A DNA stretch of 64,000 nt from Herbidospora sakaeratensis (GCF_001570525.1 NZ_BBXC01000008.1:877419-941418); one strand, 5' to 3'. Counted from the stretch's first letter, positions 25,202 through 34,841 are shown. Made by a program: numbers and translations. Notes: generated by a model not told the origin, from the sequence alone.

Positions 25202-25786
25202 TCAGGCCACCGGAGGGGTCATCGGCGGGCCCTCGTCGTACCGGGGGTTGCCGAAAGGCCGGGGCGTCGCGCCGGGCGTCGGGCCGGGCGGGGGCAGGGT
25301 CGTGTCGCCCGGCAGGGCGCCCCCCGGCTCGTGCCGGTCGCCGACGTCGCCGCGCCAGCCGCCGGTCTCCTCGCCGCGCGACTCGATGAACTCCTTGAAC
25401 CGGTCGAGGTCGCCGTTGACCCGCATGCGGACGATCTGCAACGCGTCGCCCACGGTCTCGGTGAACCCCTCGGGGTCGTACTCCATGCGCAGCGTCACCC
25501 GGCAGGCGGCGGCCCCGAGGGTCTCGAAGGTCACCGTCCCCGACTGGCGGGGGCGCTCCAGCGAGCGCCACTCGATGCGGTGGTCGGGGGTCTGCTCGGT
25601 GATCTCGGCCTCGAACTCGCGCCGGATGCCGGCGATCTCGACGACCCAGTGCGTGCGCCGGTCGTCGAGCTGCTTGACCGACTCCACGCCTTCCATGAAT
25701 TCGGGGAAGGACTCGAACTGCGTCCACTGGTTGTAGGCGGTCCGGATAGGCACATCCACGTCCACCGTGTGTTCGATCGTGCTCAC
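25202..25786 (-). CDS. SRPBCC (polyketide cyclase/dehydrase-like) protein
   Basis: A 194-residue protein. Residues 1-140 form a START/SRPBCC helix-grip fold: VDVDVPIRTAYNQWTQFESFPEFM at the start, a central RIEWRS strand, and a long C-terminal helix NGDLDRFKEFIES. The last 50 residues are a Pro/Gly-rich disordered tail. Such small actinomycete proteins are often cell-surface or stress linked and not biosynthetic. GGAGGA lies 6 bases before the GTG start. It is probably monocistronic. Confidence 0.85.
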   Translation of the reverse strand: MSTIEHTVDVDVPIRTAYNQWTQFESFPEFMEGVESVKQLDDRRTHWVVEIAGIRREFEAEITEQTPDHRIEWRSLERPRQSGTVTFETLGAAACRVTLRMEYDPEGFTETVGDALQIVRMRVNGDLDRFKEFIESRGEETGGWRGDVGDRHEPGGALPGDTTLPPPGPTPGATPRPFGNPRYDEGPPMTPPVA

Positions 25787-25816
25787 TGCCGTTCCTCCAG
25801 AATTGTTGGGGAACGG

Positions 25817-26209
25817 TCACCCCTGCCCGCGTCTGCGGTTTCCGAACAACCACAGCAGACCGATCACCGGCAGGACGAGCGGGATGAACAGGTAGCCGCT
25901 GCCGTATCCCGACCACACGGTCGCGTGCGGGAACGCCTGCGAGTCGACGATCGACAGGGTGCCCACGACGAGCACGCCGGCCAGCTCGATCAGGCACGCC
26001 GCCACCGCCAGCCGCTCGTTCCCCCTGGCCAGCGCCACGGTCAGGACGATGTAGACGGCCGCCGCGACCGCCGACAACGAGTAGGCCAGCGGCGCCTCGG
26101 AGAACTTCGCGGCGATCTGCACCCCGGCCCGCGCCGAGGCGGCCAGCGCGAAGATCCCGTAGACCGCGACGAGCACCCGGCCCGGCCCGGTGTTCACCCC
26201 GGTGGTCAC
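25817..26209 (-). CDS. Small integral membrane protein, four helices
   Basis: A 130-residue protein with four predicted transmembrane helices (about 12-30, 42-62, 68-88, 105-123) and a basic end (GNRRRGQG). Its GTG overlaps the stop of the upstream membrane-protein gene (GTGA), so the two are translationally coupled. No family is recognised. Confidence 0.75.
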   Translation of the reverse strand: MTTGVNTGPGRVLVAVYGIFALAASARAGVQIAAKFSEAPLAYSLSAVAAAVYIVLTVALARGNERLAVAACLIELAGVLVVGTLSIVDSQAFPHATVWSGYGSGYLFIPLVLPVIGLLWLFGNRRRGQG

Positions 26210-26556
26210 GGCATGTCCCACAGCTGCAGCAGCCGCCCCGTCATGACCCCGGCCGTGAACGCGGCCACCGCGATGACGGCGGGCCCCCAGCGGGTGCGCT
26301 CGGCCCGGCCCCACCAGAGCGCCGCCGGCGGGATGACGATCGTGCCGATGAGGTAGCCGACGAAGGTGGCCTGCTCGGTGACCTGACCGGCCTTCGGGAA
26401 CGCGATCACGGCCTGCACGACGAGGGCCAGCTCGACCAGGACCAGCCCGGCCAGGATGAGCGCCCCCATGGGCCGGTTCCGGATCGCCGTGACGAGGGAG
26501 ACGACGGCCAGCAGCAGGGCCGCGCCGATCACCCATCCGGAATAGGCGGAGAACAT
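26206..26556 (-). CDS. Small integral membrane protein
   Basis: A 116-residue protein with four hydrophobic helices (about 5-25, 30-53, 65-82, 88-108). It is coupled to the following membrane protein by a 4-nt overlap, so the pair may form one complex. It is preceded by the response regulator gene 21 bp away on the same strand. Function unknown. Confidence 0.72.
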   Translation of the reverse strand: MFSAYSGWVIGAALLLAVVSLVTAIRNRPMGALILAGLVLVELALVVQAVIAFPKAGQVTEQATFVGYLIGTIVIPPAALWWGRAERTRWGPAVIAVAAFTAGVMTGRLLQLWDMP

Positions 26557-26577
26557 GCCCAGCAGGGTACCGGTGGC

Positions 26578-27213
26578 CTATGCCAGTCCGTGCTCCACGG
26601 CCAGCACGGCGAGCCTGATCCGGTTGGCGCACCCGGTCTTGGCCATCACGCTGGCCACGTGGGTCTTCACGGTGGTGACGCCGAGGCTGAGCCGCTCGGC
26701 GATCTCGGGGTTCGACAGGCCCGCGCCGACGAGCGCGAGCACCTCGCGCTCGCGCCGGGTGATGGGCAGCGGCGGCGGTTGCCCGGCGGGCACGTGGGTG
26801 ACCGCGCGCTCGACGATCCGGGCCAGCGCCGACCGGGAGAAGGCCCGGTCGCCGTCGGCGGCCCTGCGCACGGCGTCGAGCAGCTCGGCGGGCGGGGTGT
26901 CCTTGACGAGGAAGCCGCAGGCCCCGGCGTTCAGCACGGCGTAGAGGTTCTCGTCGTCGTCGAACGTCGTCAGGGCCAGCACCCGCGTGGCCGGGCGGGC
27001 CGCCGTGATGCGCCGGGTGGCCGCCACGCCGTCGAGGCCGGGCATGCGCAGGTCCATCAGCACGACGTCGGGGATCAGGTCGTCGACGAGCCTCACCGCG
27101 TCGGCGCCGCCGCCGGCCTCCCCCACCACCTCGACGTCGCCGGCCGACTCGAACAACATGCGCAGGCCCATGCGGACCAGCTGCTGGTCGTCGACGAGCA
27201 GCACGCGGATCAT
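26578..27213 (-). CDS. NarL/LuxR-family response regulator
   Basis: A 211-residue two-domain regulator. The receiver has the acidic pair Asp8/Asp9, phospho-acceptor Asp54 in VLMDLRMP, and Lys in FLVKD. The LuxR helix-turn-helix is at about 147-205 (TRREREVLALVGAGLSNPEIAE in two parts, then TTVKTHV). The ATG overlaps the histidine kinase stop (ATGA), so they form one operon. Confidence 0.93.
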   Translation of the reverse strand: MIRVLLVDDQQLVRMGLRMLFESAGDVEVVGEAGGGADAVRLVDDLIPDVVLMDLRMPGLDGVAATRRITAARPATRVLALTTFDDDENLYAVLNAGACGFLVKDTPPAELLDAVRRAADGDRAFSRSALARIVERAVTHVPAGQPPPLPITRREREVLALVGAGLSNPEIAERLSLGVTTVKTHVASVMAKTGCANRIRLAVLAVEHGLA

Positions 27214-28325
27214 GTCAGCACCTCCGGGAAGGTCGCCCGCACCCGCCAGCCGGGCCGCCCCGGTCCGGCCGGTCCGGCGGTCAGGCTGCCGCCGAGCAGT
27301 TCGACGCGTTCGCGCATGCCGAGCAGGCCGTGCCCGGTACGCGCGGCCGGGGGCTCGCGCCCGGCGCCGTCGTCGTCGATCTCCACCCGGACCGTCCCGC
27401 CGAGGCGGGTCACCCGGAGCGAGGCGCGGGCCGAGGGCCCCGCGTGGGTGGCGGCGTTGGCCAGGCCCTCCTGGGCGACGCGGAGGACCGCGAGGCCGCG
27501 TACCGGATCGAGGTCGGCGACCCCCGGGTCGACGGCCGACTCGACCACCAGCCCGGTGCCCTTGGCCCGGTCGACCACCGCGCCCAGCGCGTCGGGCAGC
27601 CCGCCCGGGTCGACGAACGAGGCGTCGAGCGGCGCCCGCAACACGCCGACGAGGCGGCGCAGGTCGTCGAGGGCGGCGGAACCGGCGGCGTGGAGGTCGT
27701 CGAGCACCTCGGTCACCCGGGGGTCGGCGCCGGGCGCGAGCACGTGGCGGGCCACGCCGACGCGCAGCACCATCGAGGACACGTGGTGGGCGACCAGGTC
27801 GTGCAGCTCGCGGGCGATGGCCGCGCGTTCGGCGGCCCGCGCCGCCTCGACCCGCCGGGCCGCGCCGTCGCGCTCCCGCCGCGCGGCCTCCCGGGCCAGC
27901 CGCACGTAGCCGCCGAGCAGCAGCGGCACACCCTGGAGGATCACCACCCGGAACACCACCTCGCCGGCCGAGCCGGCGTGCCAGCAGACGACGAACCCGC
28001 AGGCCGCGGCCGCCCCGAGCACCTGCCAGAGCGGCGCGCGCACGGCCGTCTCGAACAGCAGCACGCAGGTCAGCACCTTGAGCGCGGGGGTGACCGCGAA
28101 CCCGTGCAGCTCGCCGTAGAGCAGCAGCCCGGCCGCGATCAGCGTGGCCGCCGGCGGCGACCACCGGCACACCCCGGCCAGCGCCAGCGCGAGCAGGGCC
28201 AGCGCCCAGTCGCGGCCCTCCACGCCGGGGATGATCCACACCAGGTCACCCACCAGTGCGGCCAGCAGGATCGCCAGCCGCACCAGGATGTAGTCAGGCT
28301 CGAAGACACGCTCGATCCACACCAC
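27210..28325 (-). CDS. NarL-family sensor histidine kinase (HisKA_3)
   Basis: A 371-residue membrane kinase. About five or six transmembrane helices occupy 10-140, with no extracellular sensor domain. The HisKA_3 box is RELHDLVAHHVSSM with His175. The HATPase has AQEGLANAATHAG (N box) and GHGLLGMRERVELLGG (G box). I chose the GTG at 28325, next to the start of the membrane region; upstream codons overlap the ligase gene and look non-coding. The signal is unknown. Confidence 0.88.
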   Translation of the reverse strand: MVWIERVFEPDYILVRLAILLAALVGDLVWIIPGVEGRDWALALLALALAGVCRWSPPAATLIAAGLLLYGELHGFAVTPALKVLTCVLLFETAVRAPLWQVLGAAAACGFVVCWHAGSAGEVVFRVVILQGVPLLLGGYVRLAREAARRERDGAARRVEAARAAERAAIARELHDLVAHHVSSMVLRVGVARHVLAPGADPRVTEVLDDLHAAGSAALDDLRRLVGVLRAPLDASFVDPGGLPDALGAVVDRAKGTGLVVESAVDPGVADLDPVRGLAVLRVAQEGLANAATHAGPSARASLRVTRLGGTVRVEIDDDGAGREPPAARTGHGLLGMRERVELLGGSLTAGPAGPGRPGWRVRATFPEVLT

Positions 28326-28380
28326 GCGAGGAGCGTAACCGGCCGGATCGCCGGAAACCTCCTCCCGCGGCAGGACCCGG

Positions 28381-29493
28381 TCAGCCCTCGGCGGTCTCCC
28401 GCACCAGCAGGTCCACCACATCGGTGGCCTGCCCCTTCTTCCGGTACGCCGCCCGCTGCCGCGCCGCCGACCCGCCGAGCCGCACGGCCTCCAGGGCGAG
28501 CGCCGAGACGGTCTCCCAGTCGCCGAGCGCCTCCAGGGTCGGCCGCAGCTCCTCCAGCAGCGTCTCCACCAGCAGGCCCGCCGGGCCCGGTTTCCCGGTG
28601 AGCGGCGAGATGAGGTCGCCGCTCAGCCCGGAGCGGGCCGCCCGCCAGGTCGCCGCGCGCAGCAGCGCGGGCCGCTGGTCGAGCCGGGGCGGGGCCCCGG
28701 CCTCCACGGCGTCGGTCTCCCTGACGACCAGGGCCCGGAACAGCCCGGCCAGCAGGATCATGTCGTCGACCCGGGGCACCGCGTCGCACACCCGCAGCTC
28801 CATCGTCGGCACGTGGGCCGACAGGCGGATGTCGAAGTAGACCATCCCCGGGTCGTCGATCACGCCCGAGGTGACCAGGTCGGCGACGGCCTGGTCGTAT
28901 TCGGCCGCCGAGGCGAACGGCCCGAGCGGCCCGGCGGTCGGCCAGCGCTGCCAGGCCAGGGCCCGGCTGCTGGCGTAGCCGCTGTCGGCCTCGAACCAGT
29001 AGGGCGAACTCGCCGAGACGGCCAGTAACACCGGCAACCAGGCCTGCACCCGCTGCGCCACCAGCACGGCCAGGTCGCGGTCGGTGATCTCCACGTGGAC
29101 CTGGCCGCCGCAGATGAACTGCTCGCGGGCGATGAACTGGTAGCTGTCGAGCAGGTATTCGTAGCGTTCGTCGGCGGTGAGCTCGAACCCCTCGGCGCCG
29201 TGCAGAGGGGCGGTGCCGGAGCCGACGATGCCCAGGCCGTGGGGTTCGGCGCTGGCGATCAGGCGACGGCGCAGGCCGACCAGGTCGGCGCGGAGGGCGG
29301 CCAGGTCGGGGGTCGGGGTGCTGTTGGTCTCGACGACGGCCCGCTGGAGCTCGGCCGAGAAACTGCTGTCGGGAAGCCCGTCGAGGACGACATGGGCCTG
29401 TGGGGTCAGCCGGCGGCTGACGAGATCGACGACGTGGAATTCCTCTTCCACGCCCAGCGCCACCAAGCGAGTCATAAGACGTGATCTACCCAT
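28381..29493 (-). CDS. YbdK-type carboxylate-amine ligase (glutamate-cysteine ligase 2 family)
   Basis: About 370 residues of the GCS2 family: GVEEEFHVVD at the N-terminus, ELQRAVVETNS, FICGGQVHVEI with the conserved Cys-Gly-Gly, and a later AHVPTMELRVCDAVPR segment with active-site residues. These enzymes join glutamate to an amine by an ATP-dependent step; E. coli YbdK has weak glutamate-cysteine ligase activity. The start is uncertain among a GTG at 29511 and ATGs at 29496, 29493 and 29475; the last gives the family-typical N-terminus with little extension. Confidence 0.85.
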   Translation of the reverse strand: MGRSRLMTRLVALGVEEEFHVVDLVSRRLTPQAHVVLDGLPDSSFSAELQRAVVETNSTPTPDLAALRADLVGLRRRLIASAEPHGLGIVGSGTAPLHGAEGFELTADERYEYLLDSYQFIAREQFICGGQVHVEITDRDLAVLVAQRVQAWLPVLLAVSASSPYWFEADSGYASSRALAWQRWPTAGPLGPFASAAEYDQAVADLVTSGVIDDPGMVYFDIRLSAHVPTMELRVCDAVPRVDDMILLAGLFRALVVRETDAVEAGAPPRLDQRPALLRAATWRAARSGLSGDLISPLTGKPGPAGLLVETLLEELRPTLEALGDWETVSALALEAVRLGGSAARQRAAYRKKGQATDVVDLLVRETAEG

Positions 29494-29534
29494 CATCCGG
29501 TGAATGAGCACGAACTAGGTCAAGCGAGACGCAG

Positions 29535-29553
29535 ACGGCCGGAGGCCGGCTGT
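29535..29553 (-). terminator. Hairpin downstream of the ABC exporter operon
   Basis: ACGGCCGG and CCGGCTGT form an 8-bp stem with one G-U pair and a 3-nt loop, shortly after the stop of the second ABC gene in the leftward direction. No strong T-run follows. Confidence 0.5.
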
Positions 29554-29561
29554 GGCTCGCA

Positions 29562-31358
29562 TTAGGAACCTGCCTCAGAAACACTGTCGAGCCAGGCCTG
29601 GTGCAGGCCCGCGAACCGTCCCGCGCCGGCGATCAGCTCGCCGGGAGGGCCGTCTTCCACCACCCGGCCGCCGTCGATCACGAGAACGCGGTCGGCGATC
29701 TCCACGGTCGACAACCGGTGGGCGATGATCAGGGCGGTCCGGCCCGTCAGCACGGTCCGCAGAGCGCGCTGGACGAGCCGTTCGCTGGGCACGTCGAGGC
29801 TGGAGGTGGCCTCGTCGAGGATGAGCACGGCCGGGTCGGCCAGGAACACCCGGGCGAACGCGACGAGCTGCCGCTGCCCGGCCGACATGCGCGCGCCGCG
29901 TTTGCCGGCCTCGCCGTCGAGCGAGGAGACGAAGCCCCGCACCCCGACCGCGGCGGCGGCCGCCTCGACCTCGGCCGTCGACGCCGATGGCCGCCCGAAC
30001 CTGATGTTGTCGGCCACGCTGCCGCCGAACAGGTAGTTCTCCTGGGTGACCATGACCACCGCGCGCCGCAGGTCGGCTTCGGCCAGATCGCGCAGGTCGA
30101 CGCCGTCGAGGGTGATCGCGCCGGTGACGGGGTCGTAGAACCGGGCGATCAGCTTGGCCAGCGTGGTCTTCCCGGCCCCCGTCGCCCCGACGACCGCGAC
30201 GGTCTGACCCGCGGGGATGACCAGGTCGAGCCGGTGCAGCACCGGGACGTCGGGCTGGTAGCGGAACCGCACGTCCCGGAAGACGACCTCGCCCCGGGCG
30301 GCCGGCAGGGCCAGCGGCACGAGCGGCTCGGGCACGCCGGGACGCTCCTCCAGCACCCCCGACAACTTCTCCAGCGCCGCGCCCGCCGACTGGAGCGTGT
30401 TGTAGAACTGCGAGATCTCCTGCATGGGCTCGTAGAACTGCCGCAGGTACAGCAGGAACGCGGCGAGCACCCCGACGGTGACCTCGCCGTGGATCGCCAG
30501 CCAGCCGCCGTAGACCAGCACCGCCGCGATGGTGACGTTGCCGAGCAGCTTCACCCCGGGCTGGAACAGCGCGATCAGCCGCATTCCGGCCAGGTTGGCG
30601 GCCCGGTAGCGCTCGTCGAGCTCCTCGAAGATCTCCTGGTTCCGGTCTTCCCGGCGGAAGGTCTGGGCCGCCCGGATGCCGGTCATCGACTCCACGAAGT
30701 GCACGATCACCCCGGCGACCGCCTCGCGGCTGCGCCGGTAGGTCACCAGGGAGGCCCGCCGGAACCAGCGGGCCATCAGGAACAACACCGGGAACGGCGC
30801 CAGCGCGACCAGGCCGAGCCGCACGTCGAGCACGAGCAGCATCACGGCCGTGCCGAACAGCGTCAGCACGGCAGTGATCAGCCCGTCGAAGCCGCCCGCG
30901 ACCAGTTCGGCGATGGCCTCCACGTCGGAGGTCAGCCGCGAGATCACCCGCCCCGAGGTGTACTTCTCGTGGAAGGCCGGGGACAACCGCTGGAACTGCT
31001 CGAACACCCTCCGCCGCAGCTCCAGCAGCGTCTCCTGGCCGATCTGGCCGGAGAACCGCAGGAACGCCTGCCGGGTCAGCGCCTGGGTGACCGCGCAGCC
31101 GAGGATGGCCCCCACGATCAGCAGCAGGGTCCGCGTACCCGCCGGGATCCCGGTGTCGATGCCGACCTTCACCAGGTAGGGGATGGCCAGCCCGGCCGCG
31201 TTCGCCACCACGATCAGCACGACGAGCAGCCCGATCGCCCGGCGGTGCGGGCGCAGCAGATCGCCGAGCAGCCGCCGCGACCGGGCCCGGAGCAGGACGT
31301 CGGCCGCCGCGTCGAGGTCGTCGCGGTTCTCCGCCGCGACGCCGCACCAGTCGGTCAA
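29562..31358 (-). CDS. ABC exporter half-transporter, canonical-site subunit
   Basis: A 598-residue half transporter: six-helix exporter domain (about 35-330) and an ATPase with Walker A GATGAGKTT, signature MSAGQ and Walker B LILDEATSSLD with the catalytic Glu. The start is a TTG at 31358, supported by AGGAGG upstream and a 4-nt overlap (TTGA) with the previous gene. A longer open frame upstream overlaps the first ABC gene and is not used. It pairs with the other subunit as a heterodimeric exporter of lipids or drugs. Confidence 0.9.
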   Translation of the reverse strand: MTDWCGVAAENRDDLDAAADVLLRARSRRLLGDLLRPHRRAIGLLVVLIVVANAAGLAIPYLVKVGIDTGIPAGTRTLLLIVGAILGCAVTQALTRQAFLRFSGQIGQETLLELRRRVFEQFQRLSPAFHEKYTSGRVISRLTSDVEAIAELVAGGFDGLITAVLTLFGTAVMLLVLDVRLGLVALAPFPVLFLMARWFRRASLVTYRRSREAVAGVIVHFVESMTGIRAAQTFRREDRNQEIFEELDERYRAANLAGMRLIALFQPGVKLLGNVTIAAVLVYGGWLAIHGEVTVGVLAAFLLYLRQFYEPMQEISQFYNTLQSAGAALEKLSGVLEERPGVPEPLVPLALPAARGEVVFRDVRFRYQPDVPVLHRLDLVIPAGQTVAVVGATGAGKTTLAKLIARFYDPVTGAITLDGVDLRDLAEADLRRAVVMVTQENYLFGGSVADNIRFGRPSASTAEVEAAAAAVGVRGFVSSLDGEAGKRGARMSAGQRQLVAFARVFLADPAVLILDEATSSLDVPSERLVQRALRTVLTGRTALIIAHRLSTVEIADRVLVIDGGRVVEDGPPGELIAGAGRFAGLHQAWLDSVSEAGS

Positions 31359-33079
31359 CTCAGCACCTCCTCCGCCGCCAGGAGCGCCCGATACCCCGGC
31401 ACCTGGGCCAATAACTCCCGGTGAGTGCCGACGTGGGTGATCGTCCCGCCGTCGAGGAGGGCGACCCGGTCGGCCAGCAGCACGGTGGAGGCCCGGTGGG
31501 CGACCACGATCCCGGTCGCGTCGGCCAGCACGCGGCGAAGGGCGTCTTCGACCAGCGCCTCGGTCTCGACGTCGAGCGCCGACAGGGTGTCGTCGAGCAC
31601 CAGGATCCGGGGCCGCCCGAGCACCGCGCGGGCCAGCGCGAGCCGCTGCCGCTGCCCGCCCGACAGGGACATGCCCTGCTCGCCGATCCGGGTGTCGAGC
31701 CCCCACGGCAGGTCGTAGGCGAAGGTCGCCTGCGCCACCTCCAGCGCGGCCCGCACCTCGGCGTCGGTGGCGTCGCGGTGGCCGAGCGTGACGTTCTCGC
31801 GCACGCTCATCGAGAAGAGGGTGGCCTCCTCGAACGCGGTCGCCACGATCGACCGCAGGCACGGCAGGGTCAGGTCGCGTACGTCGTGGCCGTCGACGGT
31901 CACCCGCCCCGAGGTGACGTCGAGGAGCCGGGGCACCAGCGCGGTGAGCGTGGTCTTGCCCGAGCCGGTCGCCCCGACGACGGCCAGGGTCTCGCCCGGC
32001 CGGACCTCCAGCCACAGGTCGTCGAGCACCGGCCGGTCGGCGCCCGGGAAGCGGAACCCGGCGCCCTCGAACCGCAGGTGCCCGCGCGGCCGGTCGAGCA
32101 CGAGGGTGCCGCCGACGATGGCGGGCTCGGTGTCGAGCACCTCCAGCACCCGGTCGGCGGCGGTCATCGCCTCCTGGCCCATCGCCAGGATGTAGCCGAG
32201 CGAGGAGACCGGCCAGACCAGCTGCAGCACGAACGAGGTGAACGCCACCAGTGCGCCCAGCGTCAGCGATCCCGCGCCGACCGCCGTGGCCCCGAGCAGC
32301 AGCACCAGCGCCAGGGTGACGCTGGGCACGATCTCCAGGAACGTGAAGAACCGGGACGAGAGCCGCACCTTGCCCAGCGCGGTCTCCTTGACGGTGACCG
32401 CGAGGCCGTCGTACCGGGAGAAGACGTGGCCCCCGCGGCCGAACGCCTTGATCGTGCGGATGCCCAGCGCCGACTCCTCGACGTGGGTGGCCAGGTCGCC
32501 CTGGCGATCCTGCAGGGTGCGGGAGATCGTCCGGTAGCGCTTCTCGAACCGGTTGGAGACGACGATGACCGGCACCGCCGCCAGGGCCACCAGCAGGCCG
32601 AGCGGCCAGTGGAGCCGCAGGAGCAGGAACGTCACCACGGCGAGCTGGATGACGTTCATGACGAGGAACAGCGCGCCGAACCCGAAGAAACGGCGGATCG
32701 TGCCGAGGTCGGTGGTGGCCCGGGACAGCAGTTGTCCCGACTGCCACTCGTCGTGGAAGGCCATCGGCAGCCGCTGGAGGTGGGCGTAGATGTCGTCGCG
32801 GAGGGCGGTCTCCACGCCGAACACCGCGACGCCCTGCAGCCAGCGGCGGAACCAGGTCATGACCGCCTCGACCACACCCAGCACGAGGGCGAGCAGGCCG
32901 AGGGGGATCAGAGCGGTGAAATCACCGCGGGCGATGGGCCCGTCGATGATCTCCTTGCCGACCAGGGGGATCGCGAGCCCGGCGGCGATACCGGCGACCG
33001 CGGCGATCCAGCTGACGATGACGACGGTTGCGAAGGGCCGGAGATAGGACTTGAGTCGCCAGAGGGACAACAAGTGCAT
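31355..33079 (-). CDS. ABC exporter half-transporter, degenerate-site subunit
   Basis: A 574-residue exporter half with six helices (about 15-310) and an ATPase with Walker A GATGSGKTT and signature LSGGQ. Walker B ends in LVLDDTLSALD: the catalytic Glu is replaced by Asp. Heterodimeric exporters of the TM287/288 type usually have one such degenerate ATP site, so the partner with an intact Glu completes the pair. It is the first gene of the two. The substrate is not evident. Confidence 0.9.
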   Translation of the reverse strand: MHLLSLWRLKSYLRPFATVVIVSWIAAVAGIAAGLAIPLVGKEIIDGPIARGDFTALIPLGLLALVLGVVEAVMTWFRRWLQGVAVFGVETALRDDIYAHLQRLPMAFHDEWQSGQLLSRATTDLGTIRRFFGFGALFLVMNVIQLAVVTFLLLRLHWPLGLLVALAAVPVIVVSNRFEKRYRTISRTLQDRQGDLATHVEESALGIRTIKAFGRGGHVFSRYDGLAVTVKETALGKVRLSSRFFTFLEIVPSVTLALVLLLGATAVGAGSLTLGALVAFTSFVLQLVWPVSSLGYILAMGQEAMTAADRVLEVLDTEPAIVGGTLVLDRPRGHLRFEGAGFRFPGADRPVLDDLWLEVRPGETLAVVGATGSGKTTLTALVPRLLDVTSGRVTVDGHDVRDLTLPCLRSIVATAFEEATLFSMSVRENVTLGHRDATDAEVRAALEVAQATFAYDLPWGLDTRIGEQGMSLSGGQRQRLALARAVLGRPRILVLDDTLSALDVETEALVEDALRRVLADATGIVVAHRASTVLLADRVALLDGGTITHVGTHRELLAQVPGYRALLAAEEVLS

Positions 33080-33121
33080 AGTCCCAACGACTACAGGCTC
33101 AGCCCGTTTCCCGGGAGGCCA

Positions 33122-33763
33122 CTATCGCGTGGCGTCGTCCTGGAACTCCGGTTTGTCGTCGCTGCTGACGGGTTCGGGCAGGGTGCCCGCGTTGTGCTCG
33201 CCGACCCGCCAGCCCTTGCGGCCCTGCTTGAGCAGCGACCACGAGCAGTTGCCGAGGCCGCCCAGCGTGTGCCAGTGCTCCCGCGGCAGGCCCAGCATCG
33301 CGAGCATGCCCAGGCGCAGCGCCGCGCCGTGGGAGACGACCACGAGCAGCCCGTCGTCGTCGATCTCCTCTACCCAGCGGAGCATCGCCGCCGACACCCG
33401 GGTGGCGACCTCGACCTCGGTCTCACCACCCGGCGGCTCGAAGGCGGCGTACTCGGCCGGCCAGCGGGCCGCCATGACGTCGCCCGTCAGGCCCTCCCAC
33501 TCGCCGCCGCCGCGCTCGCGCAGCTCCTTGTCGACGGTGACCGGCAGGCCGGTCACCCGTCCCAGCGCCAGGGCGGTGTCGTGGGCCCTGCTCAGGTCGC
33601 TCGACACGATCTTCGTCGGCCGGAGCGCCGCCAGCAGCGACGCCGACCGGGCCGCCTGGGCGACCCCGGTCTCGTCGAGCGGGATGTCGGTGTGCCCCTG
33701 GAACCGGTGTTCGACGTTCCAGCGGGTCTGGCCGTGCCGGAGGCAGACGATCCGCCGGCTCAC
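33122..33763 (-). CDS. Histidine phosphatase family protein
   Basis: A 213-residue enzyme with the catalytic RHGQTRWN motif near residue 9, the second Arg in SDLSRAHDTA, a Glu in ERGGGEWEG and the second His in VVSHGAALR. It is a member of the phosphoglycerate mutase-like superfamily; actinomycete members next to rsfS are usually called phosphoglycerate phosphatases (GpgP-like). Its GTG overlaps the rsfS stop (GTGA), so it is co-translated with it. Confidence 0.88.
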   Translation of the reverse strand: MSRRIVCLRHGQTRWNVEHRFQGHTDIPLDETGVAQAARSASLLAALRPTKIVSSDLSRAHDTALALGRVTGLPVTVDKELRERGGGEWEGLTGDVMAARWPAEYAAFEPPGGETEVEVATRVSAAMLRWVEEIDDDGLLVVVSHGAALRLGMLAMLGLPREHWHTLGGLGNCSWSLLKQGRKGWRVGEHNAGTLPEPVSSDDKPEFQDDATR

Positions 33764-34161
33764 CCCTCACCCCGCGCCCGCTGGGCGGCGGCCTGGGCGA
33801 CGCTCTCGGGCAGCGCGATGGCCGGGCAGTCCTTCCAGAGGCGCTCCAGGCCGTAGAAGTGACGCTCCTCCTCGTGCTGCACGTGGACCACGATGTCGAT
33901 GTAGTCGAGCAGCACCCAGCGGCCCTCCCGCTCGCCCTCGCGGCGGACGGGCTTGGCCTCGGCGTCGACGCGCAGGCGCTCCTCGATCTCGTCGACGATG
34001 GCGCGGACCTGGCGGTCGTTGGAGGCGGAGCAGACGACGAATGCGTCGGTGATCACCAGCCGGTCGCTCACGTCGTAGGCGACGATGTCGTCGGCGAGCT
34101 TGTCGGCCGCGGCCTCGGCGGCGACCGAAACGAGCTGGATCGATCGTTCAGATGCGGTCAC
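33760..34161 (-). CDS. rsfS: Ribosomal silencing factor RsfS
   Basis: A 133-residue protein of the RsfS/Iojap family: KLADDIVAYDVS, then VVCSASNDRQVRAIVDEIEE, then GRWVLLDYIDIVVHV and RHFYGLERLW. RsfS binds ribosomal protein L14 and blocks joining of the subunits when nutrients are short. The GTG at 34161 fits the family start; a GGAGGA is present but 12 bases away. It follows nadD by 80 bp, in the conserved actinobacterial order. Confidence 0.92.
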   Translation of the reverse strand: MTASERSIQLVSVAAEAAADKLADDIVAYDVSDRLVITDAFVVCSASNDRQVRAIVDEIEERLRVDAEAKPVRREGEREGRWVLLDYIDIVVHVQHEEERHFYGLERLWKDCPAIALPESVAQAAAQRARGEG

Positions 34162-34241
34162 GATGCGGTTTGTTCCTCCATGACGGGGATGTGATCCCAG
34201 AGTGCCCACCCCTCGGGGCGCTCTTCAAGCCTATTGCCGCC

Positions 34242-34841
34242 CTATCGGTAAAGACCCCGCTTGCCGATGTACTGCACGATCCCGTCGGGCACCAGATACC
34301 AGATGGGCTGACCGGCGGCCACCCGCTCCCGGCACTCCGACGACGAGATCGACAGGGCCGGCACCTCGATCAGGCTGACCTTGCCGGTCGGCAGGCCCGG
34401 GTCGTGCAGGGTGTGGCCGGGCCGGGTGCAGCCCACGAAGTGGGCGATCGTGAACAACTCCTCGGCGTCGCGCCAGCCGAGTATCTGGGCCAGCGCGTCG
34501 GCGCCGGTGATGAAGTAGAGCTCGGTCTCCGGCCCGTACGCCGCCGCGACGTCACGGAGCGTGTCGATCGTGTACGTCAGCCCCGGCCGGTCGACGTCGA
34601 CCCGGCTGACCGAGAAGCGCGGGTTCGACGCCGTCGCGATCACGGTCATCAGATAGCGGTCCTCGGCGGCCGACACCGTGCGGTCGGCCTTCTGCCACGG
34701 CTGGCCCGTCGGCACGAAGACGACCTCGTCGAGGTCGAAGTGGTGGGCGACCTCGCTCGCGGCCACCAGGTGGCCGTGATGGATGGGGTCGAAGGTGCCG
34801 CCCATGATGCCAAGCCGCCTGGTGGTGGCCCCGTTTCTCAT
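34242..34841 (-). CDS. nadD: Nicotinate-nucleotide adenylyltransferase
   Basis: A 199-residue NadD. The nucleotidyltransferase motif is [12 protein letters not shown] (14-25), and the ISSSECR stretch near residue 165 corresponds to the SSTxIR loop. It makes deamido-NAD from nicotinate mononucleotide and ATP. First gene of the nadD-rsfS-phosphatase operon, divergent from the M48 peptidase gene. Confidence 0.95.
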   Translation of the reverse strand: MRNGATTRRLGIMGGTFDPIHHGHLVAASEVAHHFDLDEVVFVPTGQPWQKADRTVSAAEDRYLMTVIATASNPRFSVSRVDVDRPGLTYTIDTLRDVAAAYGPETELYFITGADALAQILGWRDAEELFTIAHFVGCTRPGHTLHDPGLPTGKVSLIEVPALSISSSECRERVAAGQPIWYLVPDGIVQYIGKRGLYR

